Below, piece by piece: positions 5,070-5,308 of a stretch of 5,308 nucleotides of DNA. Under the pieces are notes generated by a model. It was not told the origin of the DNA and searched no databases. It worked only from the letters and a program-made list of their open reading frames with translations. The stretch covers positions 1-5,308 of the forward strand of contig JAILEL010000056.1 of the NCBI GenBank assembly GCA_024687845.1, read 5' to 3'. The position numbers were made by a program, and so were the translations under genes. This DNA comes from Eubacterium sp. (GTDB taxonomy: Bacteria; Bacillota_A; Clostridia; Lachnospirales; Lachnospiraceae). Every line of letters starts with the position of its first letter. Position 1 is the stretch's first letter.

Positions 5070-5308
5070 ATGAATATAAATAATCTATGCAACTCTGGCG
5101 AAGAAATTGTTGAAACTGAAGGGCTTATAATGAGACGAATTACCAATGATGATGAATACAACACAATATGGGACCGATTATTTACGGAGTTTTGCTTTAA
5201 ACCCTCATATGATGATTGGAGGGACCATCCTTGGATAAAGGTCCCACAGCCTAGTAAAGCATATAAGATAGCATCATCTTATTGGGATGAGAAAACTGAA
5301 ATGATGGT
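5070..5308 (+). CDS. Unknown protein resembling DUF2716, 5' part (3' end outside window)
   Basis: The frame opens at ATG 5070 and is unbroken to the window end (79 codons). GGTGA at 5059-5063, 6 bases upstream, is a weak ribosome binding site. A second in-frame ATG at 5130 could be the true start. The segment YNTIWDRLFTEFCFKPS, then an 'IKVP-PSKAYKI' stretch, resembles the start of DUF2716 proteins (W..-F-FKPS, then P and S-x-x-Y). These are small uncharacterised proteins of Firmicutes, sometimes near toxin-immunity loci. That match is from memory and tentative. There are no membrane segments or nuclease motifs in the visible part. It is not recognisably part of the RM system. Confidence 0.5.
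   Translation, partial: MNINNLCNSGEEIVETEGLIMRRITNDDEYNTIWDRLFTEFCFKPSYDDWRDHPWIKVPQPSKAYKIASSYWDEKTEMM

Noticed and set aside
1..5308. CRISPR array, tRNA, rRNA or insertion sequence with transposase
   Set aside because: No regularly spaced direct repeats, no tRNA-like cloverleaf noticed, no rRNA sequence and no transposase or integrase motifs were seen in the window.

Overview
The window looks like a stretch of low-GC Firmicute chromosome. Strong GGAGG-type ribosome binding sites, AT-rich coding and the protein styles fit a gut or rumen clostridium such as a Lachnospiraceae member. Genus-level placement is inference. It holds an accessory island built around a Type II restriction-modification (RM) system, which appears to sit in the interrupted end of an older gene.

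Left flank (1-1039): the C-terminal end of a small cupin protein, then the first 281 codons of a large PLD-nuclease/superfamily 2 helicase. The helicase reading frame is lost inside its Walker A (P-loop) motif, after Ala-Thr-Gly. What follows at about 1037-1040 is unrelated sequence, so this is most likely the left junction of the island.

Non-coding stretch (1040-1348): about 300 bases with three inverted repeats: a long compound hairpin followed by six T, a perfect 10-bp-arm repeat, and a classic Rho-independent terminator. No protein gene accounts for them, so one or more small RNAs or element-end structures are possible. A possible 20-codon leader ORF overlaps the next gene start.

Defence genes (1349-4972): a GIY-YIG nuclease-family protein (+) meets a C5-cytosine methyltransferase (-) across a shared hairpin terminator. 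The methyltransferase carries an N-terminal helix-turn-helix domain. It is divergent from a restriction endonuclease of the Ecl18kI/SsoII/EcoRII-C family (+), which is followed 4 bases later by a Vsr-like endonuclease. The intergenic region between methyltransferase and endonuclease contains a 15-bp palindrome, AGGACA-TAT-TGTCCT, flanked by symmetric ATTGTG/CACAAT arms on the same centre. This is the layout expected if the methyltransferase represses or balances both genes through its N-terminal domain, as described for SsoII/Ecl18kI. The predicted target is CCNGG or the CCWGG subset.

Right flank (4973-5308): a short non-coding gap and the 5' part of an unrelated small protein that resembles DUF2716 and runs off the window. 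The 3' half of the helicase is not seen, so the right end of the island lies outside the window or the helicase remainder has been lost.
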